From: Opeltia flavorubescens | Taxonomy: Eukaryota > Ascomycota > Lecanoromycetes > Teloschistales > Teloschistaceae | NCBI GenBank assembly: GCA_000442125.1 | Contig: KE546976.1 | Span: 310,001 to 374,000, forward strand | Direction: 5' to 3' | DNA: 64,000 nt | Shown here: positions 1 to 11,042 of the stretch, one piece after another | Layout of the letters: every line of letters begins with the position of its first letter | Position numbering within the stretch: the first letter of the stretch is position 1 | The notes under the pieces: model-generated | Seen by the model: only the letters and a program-made list of their open reading frames with translations | The model's database searches: none | What the model was told of the DNA's origin: nothing | Made by a program: the position numbers and the translations under genes

Positions 1-223
1 TCGCCTTGCTTTCTTATGTTTTCAAATTCACCATTCTACACGTCTACATCATATTCCTCTTCCCTTTCAAAGCTACATTACTCCACCCAATTCATTCTTA
101 TTATTCAATTCACCGGCCATCCAAAGTCTTACAAGAACGTTGACCTCTTCTCATCCCATATACCCTATCACTAAACTCTCTCCCTCAAGATCCTTGCGCT
201 CCAAATACTTCTCATCATCAACA
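1..223 (+). promoter_or_regulatory. Leader/promoter of the first MSQAH gene
   Basis: Pyrimidine- and A-rich sequence typical of a fungal 5' leader, with no coding capacity seen. The frame is open upstream of the chosen ATG, but only a TTG precedes it, so this stretch is read as untranslated. Confidence 0.35.
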
Positions 224-2233
224 ATGTCTCAAGCCCACGTCGATCCAAACGACATACCCACAGGCGGTTCGCCAACACCCACCAACAGTCCACAAAACTA
301 CAGTGAATCCCCCTTCAATTTTCCGCAAGGATTACCGTCTAACTTTCACAAAGATGAACTTCAGCAACACGTACTCTTTCTCAGGAGCCATGATGTACCA
401 GAGGAAAGGATCGCTCCATTCCTCGCCGATCTCGACAGAGCCGAGAAGGCCATGGATGAGCTCCCTACAGCGGAGCCCAACGCATCAATTAATACAGAAG
501 TCGTGGACGAAAACACTCAGCTACATGATAATCTCCGAACAGCCTGGAACAATCCACCGTTGCTTAAAAAACTCATCGAAGTAGGGAAAAGCCACGCTTC
601 GAGCAAGAGAAATATGAAGCGGCCGGCTCCCTACAAGGATCTCCTTCGCACCCCAAGATACATGGAGAAGCTGGGTGGTCGAGACCCTGATTCAGTGACC
701 CACGATGAAAAGATGAAAGCGATCGAAAGTGTCAAGAAAGAAGATATCCACCGTGGCCACTTCTGTATCGGCCAGGCTTTTAACCAGAATCATCTACATG
801 ATGACATGGACGCAGCCCAATTCCTTGCAAAACACCCTAAAGAAATCCATGAATGTTTGATGGAATGGCTTTACGATGAAGTCTTGGAGCGATACTCTCT
901 GGAAGCGCGCTTCCGACATGAGCTCATAGAACTAGGATGCGAATCAGACGCACCCGACGCACAGTCAATAATCAAAGGATACATTCAGAAAGCCTTGGAG
1001 GAAGCTGATGATATGCTTGACATCATGATTCAGAAAGATGCTCGTGATGAGAAACACACCGCCGACGTGGACGAGATTTCCGGGGAGAAACTCAAGAAAG
1101 CTCGAAAGAGAGTCGAGAAGATGAGAGCGAAGGGTCTTTCAAAGAATGAACAGGATACACAGGACAATCCTGCTGCGAACAATAACAATACCCAACAATA
1201 CATGCGCGAGGAATGGAGCTGTACAGCAGATTTAGTGGACCTTACAGAAGATGAACGGGTCTTCATCACCCTCATCGAGCAGAACCCCCAGAAATACGAT
1301 TTCCAGCTTTTCCGCGGGTATCTAAACATGCTCTACGAAAGGTGGCCCCCAGCTTGCCCCCGGCTCATGCTACCCGCATTTGGTCTTGATGCTTTGGGTT
1401 CATCTATCAAAGAGATTTCCCGATACCACGTCGAGCAAGCAAGCGGCAAAGTATTTTACGAGTACAACATGGTCAAATTCGACGGCATAGTATCATTAGA
1501 GCCTGTTCCGACGCAAGCTCAGTACGGGTTTAGATCGCTTTTTCAAAAGGAGGGTTGTTTCACGTCACGAGGTGGCAACATAGACGCTCCACGAGTTGAG
1601 AACGAAAAACTCACTGCCCCCGATCTTCTTGTCTTATACTCCAAAGCTTTCCTTGCGCACGTGAGGAAGATATACATCGAGAGTCCCGGGCCGCAGAATG
1701 GAGTTGTCATACGCACGGTCTTGATGGAGGAACTTTTGCGGAGGCTTATTCGAGCAAGGAATAAGATGCAACTGGAAAAGGAGTATGATGAGTCGAAGGA
1801 TATCATCATCAGCAAGATCTTAGAAAGGGTGCAGAAAGACGAGAAACCGGAGGAACAAAATTGTTCCACCTGGCACGAGATCCACCACAACGAACGCGCT
1901 CACAAGGACGATACCCAGCGAGAAGAACTTCACGAAGAAAACACCCAGGTCAAAGACCTCGACGAAGATGAGACGTACGATATGATCGATGAGGAACAAG
2001 AAGATCCTACATGTGAAGCGGATGATGATGACACGGACAGCGAATTGACTGTGAACAACGACAACATCCACAACAAGAATGACAACTACAACCCAGACCC
2101 AAACGCTCTCTCAGAAATGGAGGAAGTCACATTCACCGCGCCTCCATCGCGGGTAGGAACGTTCCAAGAATCGTATATGCGCAACAAAGGTTTGGGAGAG
2201 AATTGGCCCCTTCAAGGTATGGGATATATATAA
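224..2233 (+). CDS. Orphan protein, MSQAH family copy 1 (669 aa)
   Basis: A single open exon beginning at ATG 224 in a good context (ACAATGTC). I do not recognise a known domain. The protein is hydrophilic, with a helical charged middle (about residues 120-330) and a very acidic, Asn/Asp-rich C terminus with many DDDD and EE runs (residues 560-640). No signal peptide or membrane segment is visible. A related, broken copy lies about 1.2 kb downstream on the same strand. The two share the start MSQAH, an EAEKA/RAEKA segment, and a stretch aligning from YSLEARF to MIQKD here with PLEQLF to MIINKD there. This points to a lineage-specific tandem duplication; function unknown. Confidence 0.7.
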   Translation: MSQAHVDPNDIPTGGSPTPTNSPQNYSESPFNFPQGLPSNFHKDELQQHVLFLRSHDVPEERIAPFLADLDRAEKAMDELPTAEPNASINTEVVDENTQLHDNLRTAWNNPPLLKKLIEVGKSHASSKRNMKRPAPYKDLLRTPRYMEKLGGRDPDSVTHDEKMKAIESVKKEDIHRGHFCIGQAFNQNHLHDDMDAAQFLAKHPKEIHECLMEWLYDEVLERYSLEARFRHELIELGCESDAPDAQSIIKGYIQKALEEADDMLDIMIQKDARDEKHTADVDEISGEKLKKARKRVEKMRAKGLSKNEQDTQDNPAANNNNTQQYMREEWSCTADLVDLTEDERVFITLIEQNPQKYDFQLFRGYLNMLYERWPPACPRLMLPAFGLDALGSSIKEISRYHVEQASGKVFYEYNMVKFDGIVSLEPVPTQAQYGFRSLFQKEGCFTSRGGNIDAPRVENEKLTAPDLLVLYSKAFLAHVRKIYIESPGPQNGVVIRTVLMEELLRRLIRARNKMQLEKEYDESKDIIISKILERVQKDEKPEEQNCSTWHEIHHNERAHKDDTQREELHEENTQVKDLDEDETYDMIDEEQEDPTCEADDDDTDSELTVNNDNIHNKNDNYNPDPNALSEMEEVTFTAPPSRVGTFQESYMRNKGLGENWPLQGMGYI

Positions 2234-3421
2234 CTTCCTTCCCAGGTCCCATCGTCTATCCCACTAATACTACTTCGCAGACTAGGAGTTGCCGCGATAC
2301 ACAATATATAGTCTGTCAAATCCTCGTGAATCTAAGGAACGGAGTGAAGATCCGGGAGCGGCTGGCTCACAACATCTAATGCAAACTACAATTCCTTGTT
2401 CGTGCTGTTCCCTCTTTCGCTCTCTCATTGAATGTTTTTGGGAAATCGTTTCGATGAATCATTGGATTATACTTGAGGAATTCGAATAATGATGATGATA
2501 TGATGATTGGATTTCTTCAAAGGCTGCGAAAATGGATATGGGGAGGGCCGGAAGAAACCCACCCCTGAATACAGTTCATCTCGAATCCTCTAAATCTTCA
2601 CATACCCCCCTTCAGAAATCCCAGGTTTTCTAGTGAGTCCCCAATAGACTTTCCAAAGCACAAGCGCTGAATCACCCTCACCCCAATCTTTCGTATCGTG
2701 ATCCGTATATCTCCTAGTACCAGCAGTAGCCTTGCCCTAATCTCTAACTCGCTAAATGCTTCATCCCATGCTCCCTATCAATGCTCAAAGTCACAGCCTT
2801 CCACCCATCCTCCCCGTTCAGCCAATCGATTTCTTGATTTACCCACCAACCAACGCATCGTGAAACACAGTAGTTTTCCTCTGCCACTGGAAGATAAGTC
2901 CGTCTTGGCCTATCGTGCAAATCCGGATAGACGGAGCGTTACACAATCGGCCGGAGAACAAGGTCGCGAGAAAGACTATGTATGTCACCCTTATCAGTCA
3001 GGGGCGAGGCTGTCTTGTTGTTGTTGCACAGCGTCTGCCTTGAAATCTTCGGCGCGGGAAACATGAGAAATGCCGGGAGTGGGCTATGGAAACGGGAATG
3101 GCTCTCGGATCGGTGTGAGTATGTTGTACACACAGGAGGGGAAATGGCATCGAAAGGGACCATTCTTCCACATAATCCCAAGTCCTATGATTGTAGCAAG
3201 TACCGATCACGCTCCACTACAAAATTTTCTCGATATCCCATGCTCGGATTCTCGATTGCATAGTAGTCTTCCACCTCACAATCATTTGTTAGTCAGCTTC
3301 CCTAATCCAAGTTTTTTTGTTTTGTATGAATAGTTTTGAGAGGATTTGACTTTGTTAGAACTCTAGAGTGCCATTAGTTCACATTACTTCATTCACATAC
3401 AGAAGAGCCCATTCGTCGACA
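2234..3421. other. Spacer between the two MSQAH copies
   Basis: About 1.2 kb without a convincing gene. Short overlapping open frames on both strands (2.7-3.3 kb) have no recognisable composition or splice continuity. A pyrimidine-rich leader precedes the second copy. Confidence 0.4.
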
Positions 3422-4449
3422 ATGTCTCAGGCACATAGATACCTAGACGGCTCGTCCATACCCACCGAAGAAACAAAGCATCATAATTCTGCAAACATCA
3501 TGCCTGAGGGATCATCCACCGAATCCCTTTCGCAAGGCAAGGTCGCAGTAGCTAATGGAAATATCTCATCCCTCGAGAGCCTCAACGAAGCTGAAAAGGC
3601 CACAAACAAGACTTTCATGGAAGGAAGCCATAAAATCTCCATTGACCACAGTACTCGCTCGCCAGAAACCATCCCACCAACCCAAAACAATTCACCTCCT
3701 CAAACGTACATCTCAGGCCTCGAGCAAGCTCATCTCATCACGAGAAAAGCAGTCGAGAAAGTCCCACCCGACACAAAAGATCTCAGTATCCCGAACCTCA
3801 AAGCGAAACTAGCCACTGAAGCTCTCAACCCAATGACCCACAAACCCCTTCCAGAAGTGTTCCGCTTCATCAACCAAGGCACTACCTACGTCGTAAATTC
3901 CGCCAGCGACATAGAAGCATGCTTCTTCCTCCTCGGAAATTTCAAAGATCTAATCACAGCAGCATCACGGTTGGTCCTCCGTGAAGTCAAGCACAAGCAC
4001 CTCTACCCCTCGAACAACTCTTCACGAATCAGCTCGCGAAAGAAATTGCGATCGATGCCAGTGGGTGAGGAGCTCAGGCGCTTGTGAAGACATACATAGA
4101 GCAAGCTTTGCCGATGATTTACAGAGATATCGATATGATCATAAACAAGGATCTCCAAGAAGGGAATCTTCCTGATGATATTAGGACTGTGCTTGAGAAG
4201 GTTCATGTGATCTATCGAGACAAGATTGAGGATATGATGTTGGAGAAGAGAATTTGGTATAAAGATGAGAAGGTCTGGAAAAATGTCGCCAAGAAGGAAG
4301 GTAACTCTAGCAGCATTGGCAAGAACATGTTCAAGTCAACGATAAAGGAACTTGGGTATTGGGACAAAGAAGAGGATCCACAACGTGATGTTAACGCGAA
4401 GGAAGATCGTAACAAAAGCAGTCAAAACGCAAGAGAAGATAATGCGTAA
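3422..4449 (+). pseudogene. Broken MSQAH family copy 2
   Basis: The reading frame opens at ATG 3422 (MSQAH, same context ACAATGTCTCA as copy 1) and runs to a stop at 4087. Homology to copy 1 moves to the next frame near 4006-4010, where a CCCC run lacks one base. In that second frame the alignment continues (PLEQLF...) but meets an in-frame TGA at 4066-4068. It resumes as AQALVKTYIEQAL, matching AQSIIKGYIQKAL in copy 1, and stops at 4449. So there are two lesions, a -1 frameshift and a nonsense codon. A 17-bp GT...AG segment at 4061-4077 is too short to be an intron. Sequencing error could explain one lesion but is less likely to explain both. Function unknown. Confidence 0.65.
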
Positions 4450-5150
4450 ATCGTTGATTCGCATCCCAGATTCTGACTGGAGGCTGATATTGTTTCTAGC
4501 TAAGACAACAACGTCGGGTTTCCCGTAGGATAGGATGTGGTAGAAGGAGCTTTACATCATAGCTCACTCGTGGTTCAACACCAGAGATTAGCGTATGGAG
4601 CGCGATAGCATCGACTCTTCTGATTTCTCCTGTAACGGAAATCAGTATTTGGATTTCCAGTTCGGAGGAAGAAGGTCCGGGGTTATGATAGAATAGCTAT
4701 CGGTAAAGTAGAACGGATACTACTTGCTGTACTCGAATCAATTGGCCTCTCCAAATTTGATATCCGTCCAATCAATGATGTGCAGTAGTTCCTTTTCTGA
4801 ATTGCCGGGTTCCGTGGATCCATCCAGGCAGGACAATGAGGACGGATGATACCCTGTAGCAGACAATATTGGTACCGTTGCAAGTTGCCCCGTGCAATCT
4901 TATTCGACTAGGAAGTAAAGCGGGGTACCAACCTACTGACTCGATGGATAATTGCAAGGTGCATGACGAACGAGAGTGAAGTAGTTCAAGAAGTCATCTT
5001 GCATAAGATCCTATCGTGGAACACCTGCCAAGTTTCCCTGGATTTTCTATTGAAAGTCACGACCATGTGATCGGCTCATATCCTTGCTTCCTTTCTCTTC
5101 CTACCCTGTCGGACTGATCGTGAGGCAGAAATCTTTAGACCGTGGTCAAT
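4450..5150. other. Non-coding spacer
   Basis: About 700 bp between the broken MSQAH copy and the next orphan ORF. Only short shadow frames on the minus strand; no motif recognised. Confidence 0.35.
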
Positions 5151-5696
5151 ATGAATATTTCCAACATGCTTTGCACGACGATGAGTTTTCAGTCCGTCGA
5201 TCTCTGGTTCAACGCGGTCCTCAGCATCGCCTACCGTGTCTCAGACCTTGAGATAGCTGTCTTGATGCAAAAGTTACAGGAGGTATCTGCTTACACTGAA
5301 AACCTTGTATACTTCAACCGCCGCATTCCCAACGAAAGGAGATCTTCAGTCTTCACGCCGCACGACATCAAGACCGCACGTCATGATATGATGTTGCAAC
5401 TATACGGCTCAGATGGTAAAGAAGTCATCGAATATCTGAGAGAAGTACGTGCCGTAGGCCGGGTATCGTACTTCAAAGAGGATCCCCGGATGTCGCACTC
5501 ACCAAAGGATCCCCGGGTGTCAAACTTAACAGAGGATCCCCGGGCAACAAAATTCTGCTATATTGAGCACTGGTTCCGCATCGCAAGGTTTCGGCAGCAT
5601 CACCCGTACTGCAGAACGATCCAAGTAATTAAAATTATGCCATCCTCGCAAGAGTACGTTCTGGTCAGAATAAGTGAGCTTATGATCCAGTACTGA
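5151..5696 (+). CDS. Orphan protein with a 9-residue tandem repeat (181 aa)
   Basis: Single-exon frame from ATG 5151; a GTG three codons upstream is ignored. No known domain. The first two thirds look globular and helical. Then comes a three-fold 27-bp direct repeat (units starting near 5478, 5505 and 5532) encoding E/K-D-P-R-x-S-type nonapeptides, each unit centred on GGATCCCCGG. No signal peptide or membrane helix. It could be a real fast-evolving gene or the remnant of a longer one. The coding call rests only on ORF length and the in-frame repeat. Confidence 0.4.
   Translation: MNISNMLCTTMSFQSVDLWFNAVLSIAYRVSDLEIAVLMQKLQEVSAYTENLVYFNRRIPNERRSSVFTPHDIKTARHDMMLQLYGSDGKEVIEYLREVRAVGRVSYFKEDPRMSHSPKDPRVSNLTEDPRATKFCYIEHWFRIARFRQHHPYCRTIQVIKIMPSSQEYVLVRISELMIQY
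5478..5558 (+). repeat. 27-bp tandem repeat, three imperfect copies
   Basis: GGATCCCCGG cores recur at 5480, 5507 and 5534, exactly 27 bp apart, with diverged flanks. The period is a multiple of three, so the reading frame is kept. Confidence 0.75.
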
Positions 5697-6469
5697 CTAA
5701 TAGATCTTTGATCAGGTCTTTTGACATCAAAATACCTCAAACTTTGATAAGAATGAAAGCCAGGGATAATGATTTCTCATGAAAGTGTTTTGCAAGTCAA
5801 CCAAGTATTGACGGAATAATGATGTATCTCAGTATTTGCACGTGAGAAAATAATAGCTTAAGCTGGAGCGTCATAGAGCCCATGGTAGCAGTTTTGGTGT
5901 ATCACTCTACTATGAACAGGGTTGAAGCTCGTTTTTGTTGCAAGCCTAGCATTGTATTCCACCGTCTCGTTTGGGGCGTCATGTGAGGTGCCTTGTTCAA
6001 TGCAAACCCCAAGCCCCTCATGCATCACCAACAATATCCTTGGTCACCTCTGACGGCATATCAGTGGCTGATAGATACCGATCGTCGTTAGTGTCATTGT
6101 TGTTGGTCAAGGACCGTGATCGATGTGAGTGGTCCACGAGCAAGCGCCGCACGACGTGCATAACCTAATGGACGATTGCGGACAACCCAGATATGTTGAC
6201 TCTTAGTTGCACCTTCCATAAGATTTACGTGTCATTATTGTGCTGTTAATGCCAGCATTGTAGCCATGTAAATATCCACCCTTTTGACGTGGCATTTATA
6301 TTGCACCATTACTAAACATCATTCAGATATATTTCCTCCAAGCTATTCAGCAACAGGGCCTTTTTGTTCTTTAGGCACTCCTGACTGAAAGCTCAGCGAA
6401 ACTCTTGGAAGTCTACATCTTGTCATCTATACAAATTAACCCCTTTCGAGTCTAACCAGTGGAGGCTCT
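5697..6469. other. Non-coding spacer and putative leader
   Basis: No convincing coding frame. The last 150 bp upstream of 6470 are pyrimidine-rich and may be the leader of the next gene. Confidence 0.35.
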
Positions 6470-7043
6470 ATGGAACAGGCAAGCTTCTCAACTCACGATA
6501 GATCGTAATTTCTGATCTCTATAGGTATTTTATTACCGCGTCCCACTACGTGCAGAAACCCATTATCAGTTCACCCCTGATGAACAAGATCTCATAATCT
6601 GCATGCAGCACCTTTTCAGCCAAAGTTTCGCCGATATAGCCGATGCCCTCGAGTATGCTCCCGAAAGATTTGACAAACTTGAATGTCCTAGGAGTCGACG
6701 GTATCTTACGGCGGAGATGGTAGACAATGAATACGCGAGGATATGCAGAGAGTCCAGCGGTATGTTGCTTTATTGGAACACAACATGTGCAAAACCTGAT
6801 GATACTTGGTATTATCCTCGAATGTGTCGACAGTGTGTGTTATATTGGGCTGGTATGGCGAATATGTGGGATGCGTACATCCCTAGGAGCGTTCCAGTCC
6901 TCGGTGCGATAGGTCGCCATAATTTGCGGCTCGCACAGGGCAAATTGCGCAAAAGCCTCGAGCGATTGAAGGATTGGGAAGCAATATCAGGTGTCTCCAA
7001 TGACGATAGTGGTGAAGCGATCATCCATAGAGCCCAATCCTGA
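6470..7043 (+). CDS. Orphan protein with helix-turn-helix-like N terminus (about 175 aa)
   Basis: Model: exon 6470-6478, a 46-bp GC-AG intron 6479-6524 (donor CAG/GCAAGC, acceptor CTATAG), exon 6525-7043. The spliced start reads MEQ-VFYYRVPLRAE. If the intron is wrong, an internal ATG at 6603 gives 146 aa. Residues about 20-50 (FTPDEQDLIICMQ...FADIADAL) have the spacing of a three-helix HTH/Myb-like unit: an acidic-hydrophobic first helix, then an xxIAxxL turn. A similar pattern appears in the genes at 8.9 and 16.0 kb. No known full-length family recognised; DNA binding is inference. Confidence 0.45.
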
Positions 7044-8753
7044 TTGATCCCGTTCATGATTGCTTTCATAGACTTTGGATCTGAAATAGATTTCGTACAC
7101 CAGACTCGGAATGCATCGCTATGAGATTCGTTCATTGATTGGGTCTTGTACTCTATATATACCATTAGTCAAGTATGAAAAGGCCGTACGGGTGTACCTA
7201 CTGGTCTAAGGATTGCGTCAAGAGTATCTGCGTATTGATCCATTGCTCCGTATAGCCACTAGTCAGAAACAATTCCACGATATTTCATGAGCGGTTCATG
7301 ATTTCGAGAGGCTACATCGAGCCACTGGGTTCGTCTTCAATGACTCGTATTCGAAGGGGCCACAAGGATCCTTTAAAGATTACGGGGCGCACCATACTGC
7401 GTCTCTTCACCCTCGGCATGCCAACTCAAGATAGATCGATGGAGAAATAGAGCTTGTTCTTTCCTCACGCTTCCGGTCCAATGGCATGAAAGTAGTAATG
7501 GAAGAGATTCTACGAGAGAGAAAGGCTCATCGGCCGATATCACAGAAGACGCAGCAACACAGAGCTATCAAATTGACACAGGACACAAGCAATTTCCAAA
7601 GCCTGCCATGGAAAGCACCAGGGTTGACAAGCTCGATGGCCAATTAGTACTGTAATGGATATCAAAGCTATTGTTTAGAGGAGTCCAAGCGAGCATGGGA
7701 GCATTCTAGGCGAGTACGCCCATGCGTTTAGCGACAAACCGCCTGTCGAGGATGGACCTAAAACACATTTCCCTCTCTGATATCTATCATCTCGACATCG
7801 TCCCTCCCCTCAACAAGAGATGAGAAAGTTGACGAGTTGAAAGCTAACTCAACGTTTCACCTGGTAAGTGTCACGGAGATCGACTGACAAGACCATCTAT
7901 ATTCTACATCAGAGTAGAAGTCGCCATCCAACCCCGTACGCCCAATACTACGAGTCTTGCACCACTCCGATCAAAGCCGATGACCATTCATCACCTGCTC
8001 CTGCTTACGTCAACAGCCGCCTAAACTTGATCCCGCCTACATCTTAGTATTTGCTCGTAACGCTTATTCAGACGCGGCCCCAAACAGCCTTTGTAGCCAA
8101 CGAGTGTCATGGTATAAGGGCTCTATGGTTTCAACAGTCCTCAAATCATATCATTCGGGAACCCGGCATACAGAAGTCCTACCAAAAATTGTGGGATGGG
8201 CAATCAAGATGGGTGATTACTGACAACAATGTGATGAGTAAATGCACATCGGATCACACGTTTCAGAATCTCAACTGCACGAGCAACGATCTTTCCCACG
8301 GCCAAATTCGTAGCCTTCGGTCTCCGAGAGCGTGTCCGTCAATGCCGTGTCATTGTGAGGAACTGTGGTACATTTCCAGCCACGATGCAGGACGATTGTG
8401 CTGGTGCCTGTTAGCCGTTGAACTCCGTTGATTTCCGCGTAGAGGTACTTGCCCACATACATTCTACGTGATCCTGTTGGATGATGGATCGATAGATCAG
8501 TGGATCTTCTTACGTATCGATTTCCCAACGCTTCGAGCTGCGTCATCACATCTCGGGTTGGAGTCCGACTTGCAAGCCAAACCTGTATGCCCCTTGAATG
8601 CGCGATTTAAGATGCCAATCACCTTCAATAACGGCAATTCATGGTTCCACAACAGAGGGACGTGAACGAACATATGACCTGACTCCATTTCATGAAACCG
8701 TGCCGAACCTAATGAGTTCACATACATGCCGTGAGGGCCCCTCCATGCTCGTA
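7044..8753. other. Long spacer without a supported gene
   Basis: About 1.7 kb. Open frames at 8051-8431 (+), 8271-8549 (-) and 8497-8802 (-) overlap one another on opposite strands and lack family resemblance, a start context or splice support, so I do not call them. Confidence 0.4.
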
Positions 8754-8929
8754 ATATAAATATCTCCTCTTCTCCTGCCTTTCCTGACTTTCTTTCCCTC
8801 ATCTCATCTCAACTCAAATCTCCAAATCCCTTTGTCCTTTTCTCTACATTCTCTTACTCATTTAGCACGATACCTCTCAATTGTCTCATCATACCTACCA
8901 CCCTCCAACTTCTTGCTGCTTCAGAAATC
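8754..8929 (+). promoter_or_regulatory. TATA-like element and pyrimidine-rich leader
   Basis: TATAAATAT at about 8754-8762 is followed by about 160 bp of CT-rich sequence running to the ATG at 8930. This is a classic filamentous-fungal promoter and leader layout and supports the gene start. Confidence 0.5.
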
Positions 8930-9883
8930 ATGATTGCACCTTGGTTGCAGCCTGCATGCTACTCTGACACCTATTTCAACCCTCAAGCCCATCACCTAGA
9001 ACAGGGGGAGATCCTTTTTGTGGTCTTCCTCCGCAAATTTTACAAACAACCGTTCAATGCCATCACCTTAGCATTGCAACAAGTTCGGTGCAACACACTG
9101 GACTTGATTAATTCCTTTCCTAGTGGAAATCGATCCAAAGTCCTTCCCACAGCGCTCTGTCCCCCGGATGAACACTATACGGAGAAGCTTTACCATGGTC
9201 TCAGCGAAAGCGCCAAAGGCAGCAACCCTTGCCTTCGAGAACGGGGATTCCTCCGCGATGCTCCGGACTTTTTCCATTACTGGAACCTCCTTTTGCAACA
9301 TGGCCAATCCCCCGAGAAGGAAGACTGTGTGGAACTCTGGCAAGGGACATTGGATGCATACCTCGGCCTGCTTGCACCATACGCCGACAAACTCACGACA
9401 ACCTTGCCAAACAATCAAGCACTCCCAAACTTTGGACCAGGCTTTCGTTGCATTCCAGTGTCACTTCCACCCGGCTTTCAACCTCACCCTAGTCAGGTGC
9501 TTTACCAGTCCCCTGTCGACTATCTAAATGATGTGTTCACACCCTTCGATCTGGACCTCATCGTCAGCCTACGCCTGCAGCAGGGACTCGATGACCGCAC
9601 CATTGCTCAGATCATCAAGAGCAAACGTCGTAACGGCCCACGCGATGCGTCAAACCCTTACACCCGGCCTGGCATCGTCAACCCGACAAAGGTTCGCAAG
9701 GCTTTCGACAGCTTTCCACGAAATCATGCGCTGAAGATGAAGTGGAGCGGTGAGATCTTACCATTTAATCCTGGCTCTTACCTATTCGTCGGGTGGGGGT
9801 ACATGGGACAGATGAATCGTGGGATCGATACAAACACGATGGAAGCGAGGTGCATGGGAGGGAATATTGAAGAGGTTGACTAA
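8930..9883 (+). CDS. Orphan protein with two HTH-like units (317 aa)
   Basis: Intronless frame from ATG 8930 directly after a TATA/pyrimidine leader. No known family recognised. Two regions look alike: residues about 22-50 (LEQGEILFVVFLRKF...FNAITLAL) and about 200-226 (FTPFDLDLIVSLRLQQ...RTIAQII). The second is followed by a basic segment (KSKRRNG) and then NPTKVRKAF. Each matches a short HTH-like pattern of an acidic residue pair, a hydrophobic helix and xxIxxxL. The middle is Pro-rich. No signal peptide, membrane segment or catalytic signature is visible. A nuclear DNA-binding role is inference only. Confidence 0.6.
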   Translation: MIAPWLQPACYSDTYFNPQAHHLEQGEILFVVFLRKFYKQPFNAITLALQQVRCNTLDLINSFPSGNRSKVLPTALCPPDEHYTEKLYHGLSESAKGSNPCLRERGFLRDAPDFFHYWNLLLQHGQSPEKEDCVELWQGTLDAYLGLLAPYADKLTTTLPNNQALPNFGPGFRCIPVSLPPGFQPHPSQVLYQSPVDYLNDVFTPFDLDLIVSLRLQQGLDDRTIAQIIKSKRRNGPRDASNPYTRPGIVNPTKVRKAFDSFPRNHALKMKWSGEILPFNPGSYLFVGWGYMGQMNRGIDTNTMEARCMGGNIEEVD

Positions 9884-11042
9884 GGGTTTCCCTACAGTCC
9901 TCTCGTCTTCTCGTGCGTGCATTCACACACGGGCTTGGGATATCTGCTGTGGCAAACTCTTCTGGGCTCAGCATGATTTTGCTTTCTGCGTTTCCATTCT
10001 CTACTCTTGTATTCCTACTTTATCACTTTCATTTTCATTTCCGTCAGCAAATATTTAGGTGGCTGCATTCAAGCATTAGGTCAAGCGTGGCGCTCAAAGG
10101 AGGAAGGCAACGGTTCGGTTGGGCGGCCATATAGGATTATACCCAGGGTGTATCAATACTAGGTAGATAGGGACTCGAAACAAATTATGGGTTTTGAGCC
10201 ATCGCAGTGTTCATCAATGCTTTGCATTCGTCTTCCATCGGAGTGCCTTCCGCCCTTCCCCCTCTCTCACTTCCATCGCTTTTACTCAACTCTACGTACA
10301 CATTCTCCTTTCCGAGCCTGAATTCTTTCACTTTGCTCCATTTCACTGCTCGTCATTGAACTCTGATATCGTGCTTTTTATTCCAACGATCACCGAATTA
10401 CCACTGCAAAGATTCCACGATGTCGTCATGATCCGCCATCAACGCACCTTTGAACGTTTCCTTCGATATGTGGTGGATTGAGAGGAGTTGATGCAATGAC
10501 GTCAGAAGACCTTTCATTCTACAATGCTCTCATCTGTGTGGTGTATATGGTCATTACCTCTAGATTCGGTTTCCTGAGAAGGGATTTTACCTTGTGGCCT
10601 CATCAACGGGGCACGATCACCGATCATTACGTGAATGTGGATGGAGGCTAGTAAAATATCCCAACATGGTAATCGGTTCGCAAGGATAACCCTATACAGG
10701 CTTAGTATGATTATGATTATAAGATAGTCATTTTCTGCTCGAATATCTTCCAATTCTATGAAGATCAGCGGGACGTTATTCGTCCGTCTTTGAAACACTA
10801 TTTCCGTGTTTGTCTATTAGTAATTGAACGACTATGCATGCATTTGTAAGCGAAAGGATCATAGATTGCAAATCTTCCAGATATGGTGAATGGCGCAATA
10901 AGAGTATCACACTTCTAATGATCGTGAAATCCTAATATTCTCTTGTATATTCTTTCAAATTTCTTGCTTCCTTCCACAAAGACACGGTTTTCCCCCTTTC
11001 CATATCAAACAAACCAACTATCTTTCTCCCAGAAAATACACA
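9884..11042. other. Spacer and NmrA-gene leader
   Basis: No supported gene in about 1.15 kb. Short frames at 10194-10481 (+) and 10514-10798 (-) are unsupported. The last 100 bp are CT/A-rich leader sequence for the gene at 11043. Confidence 0.4.

Noticed and set aside
4061-4077. GT...AG segment that would remove the TGA in the broken MSQAH copy
   Set aside because: Only 17 bp, far below functional intron length, and it does not repair the upstream frameshift.
8051-8802. Three overlapping open frames on both strands
   Set aside because: They overlap one another, lack family resemblance and show no splice or start context.
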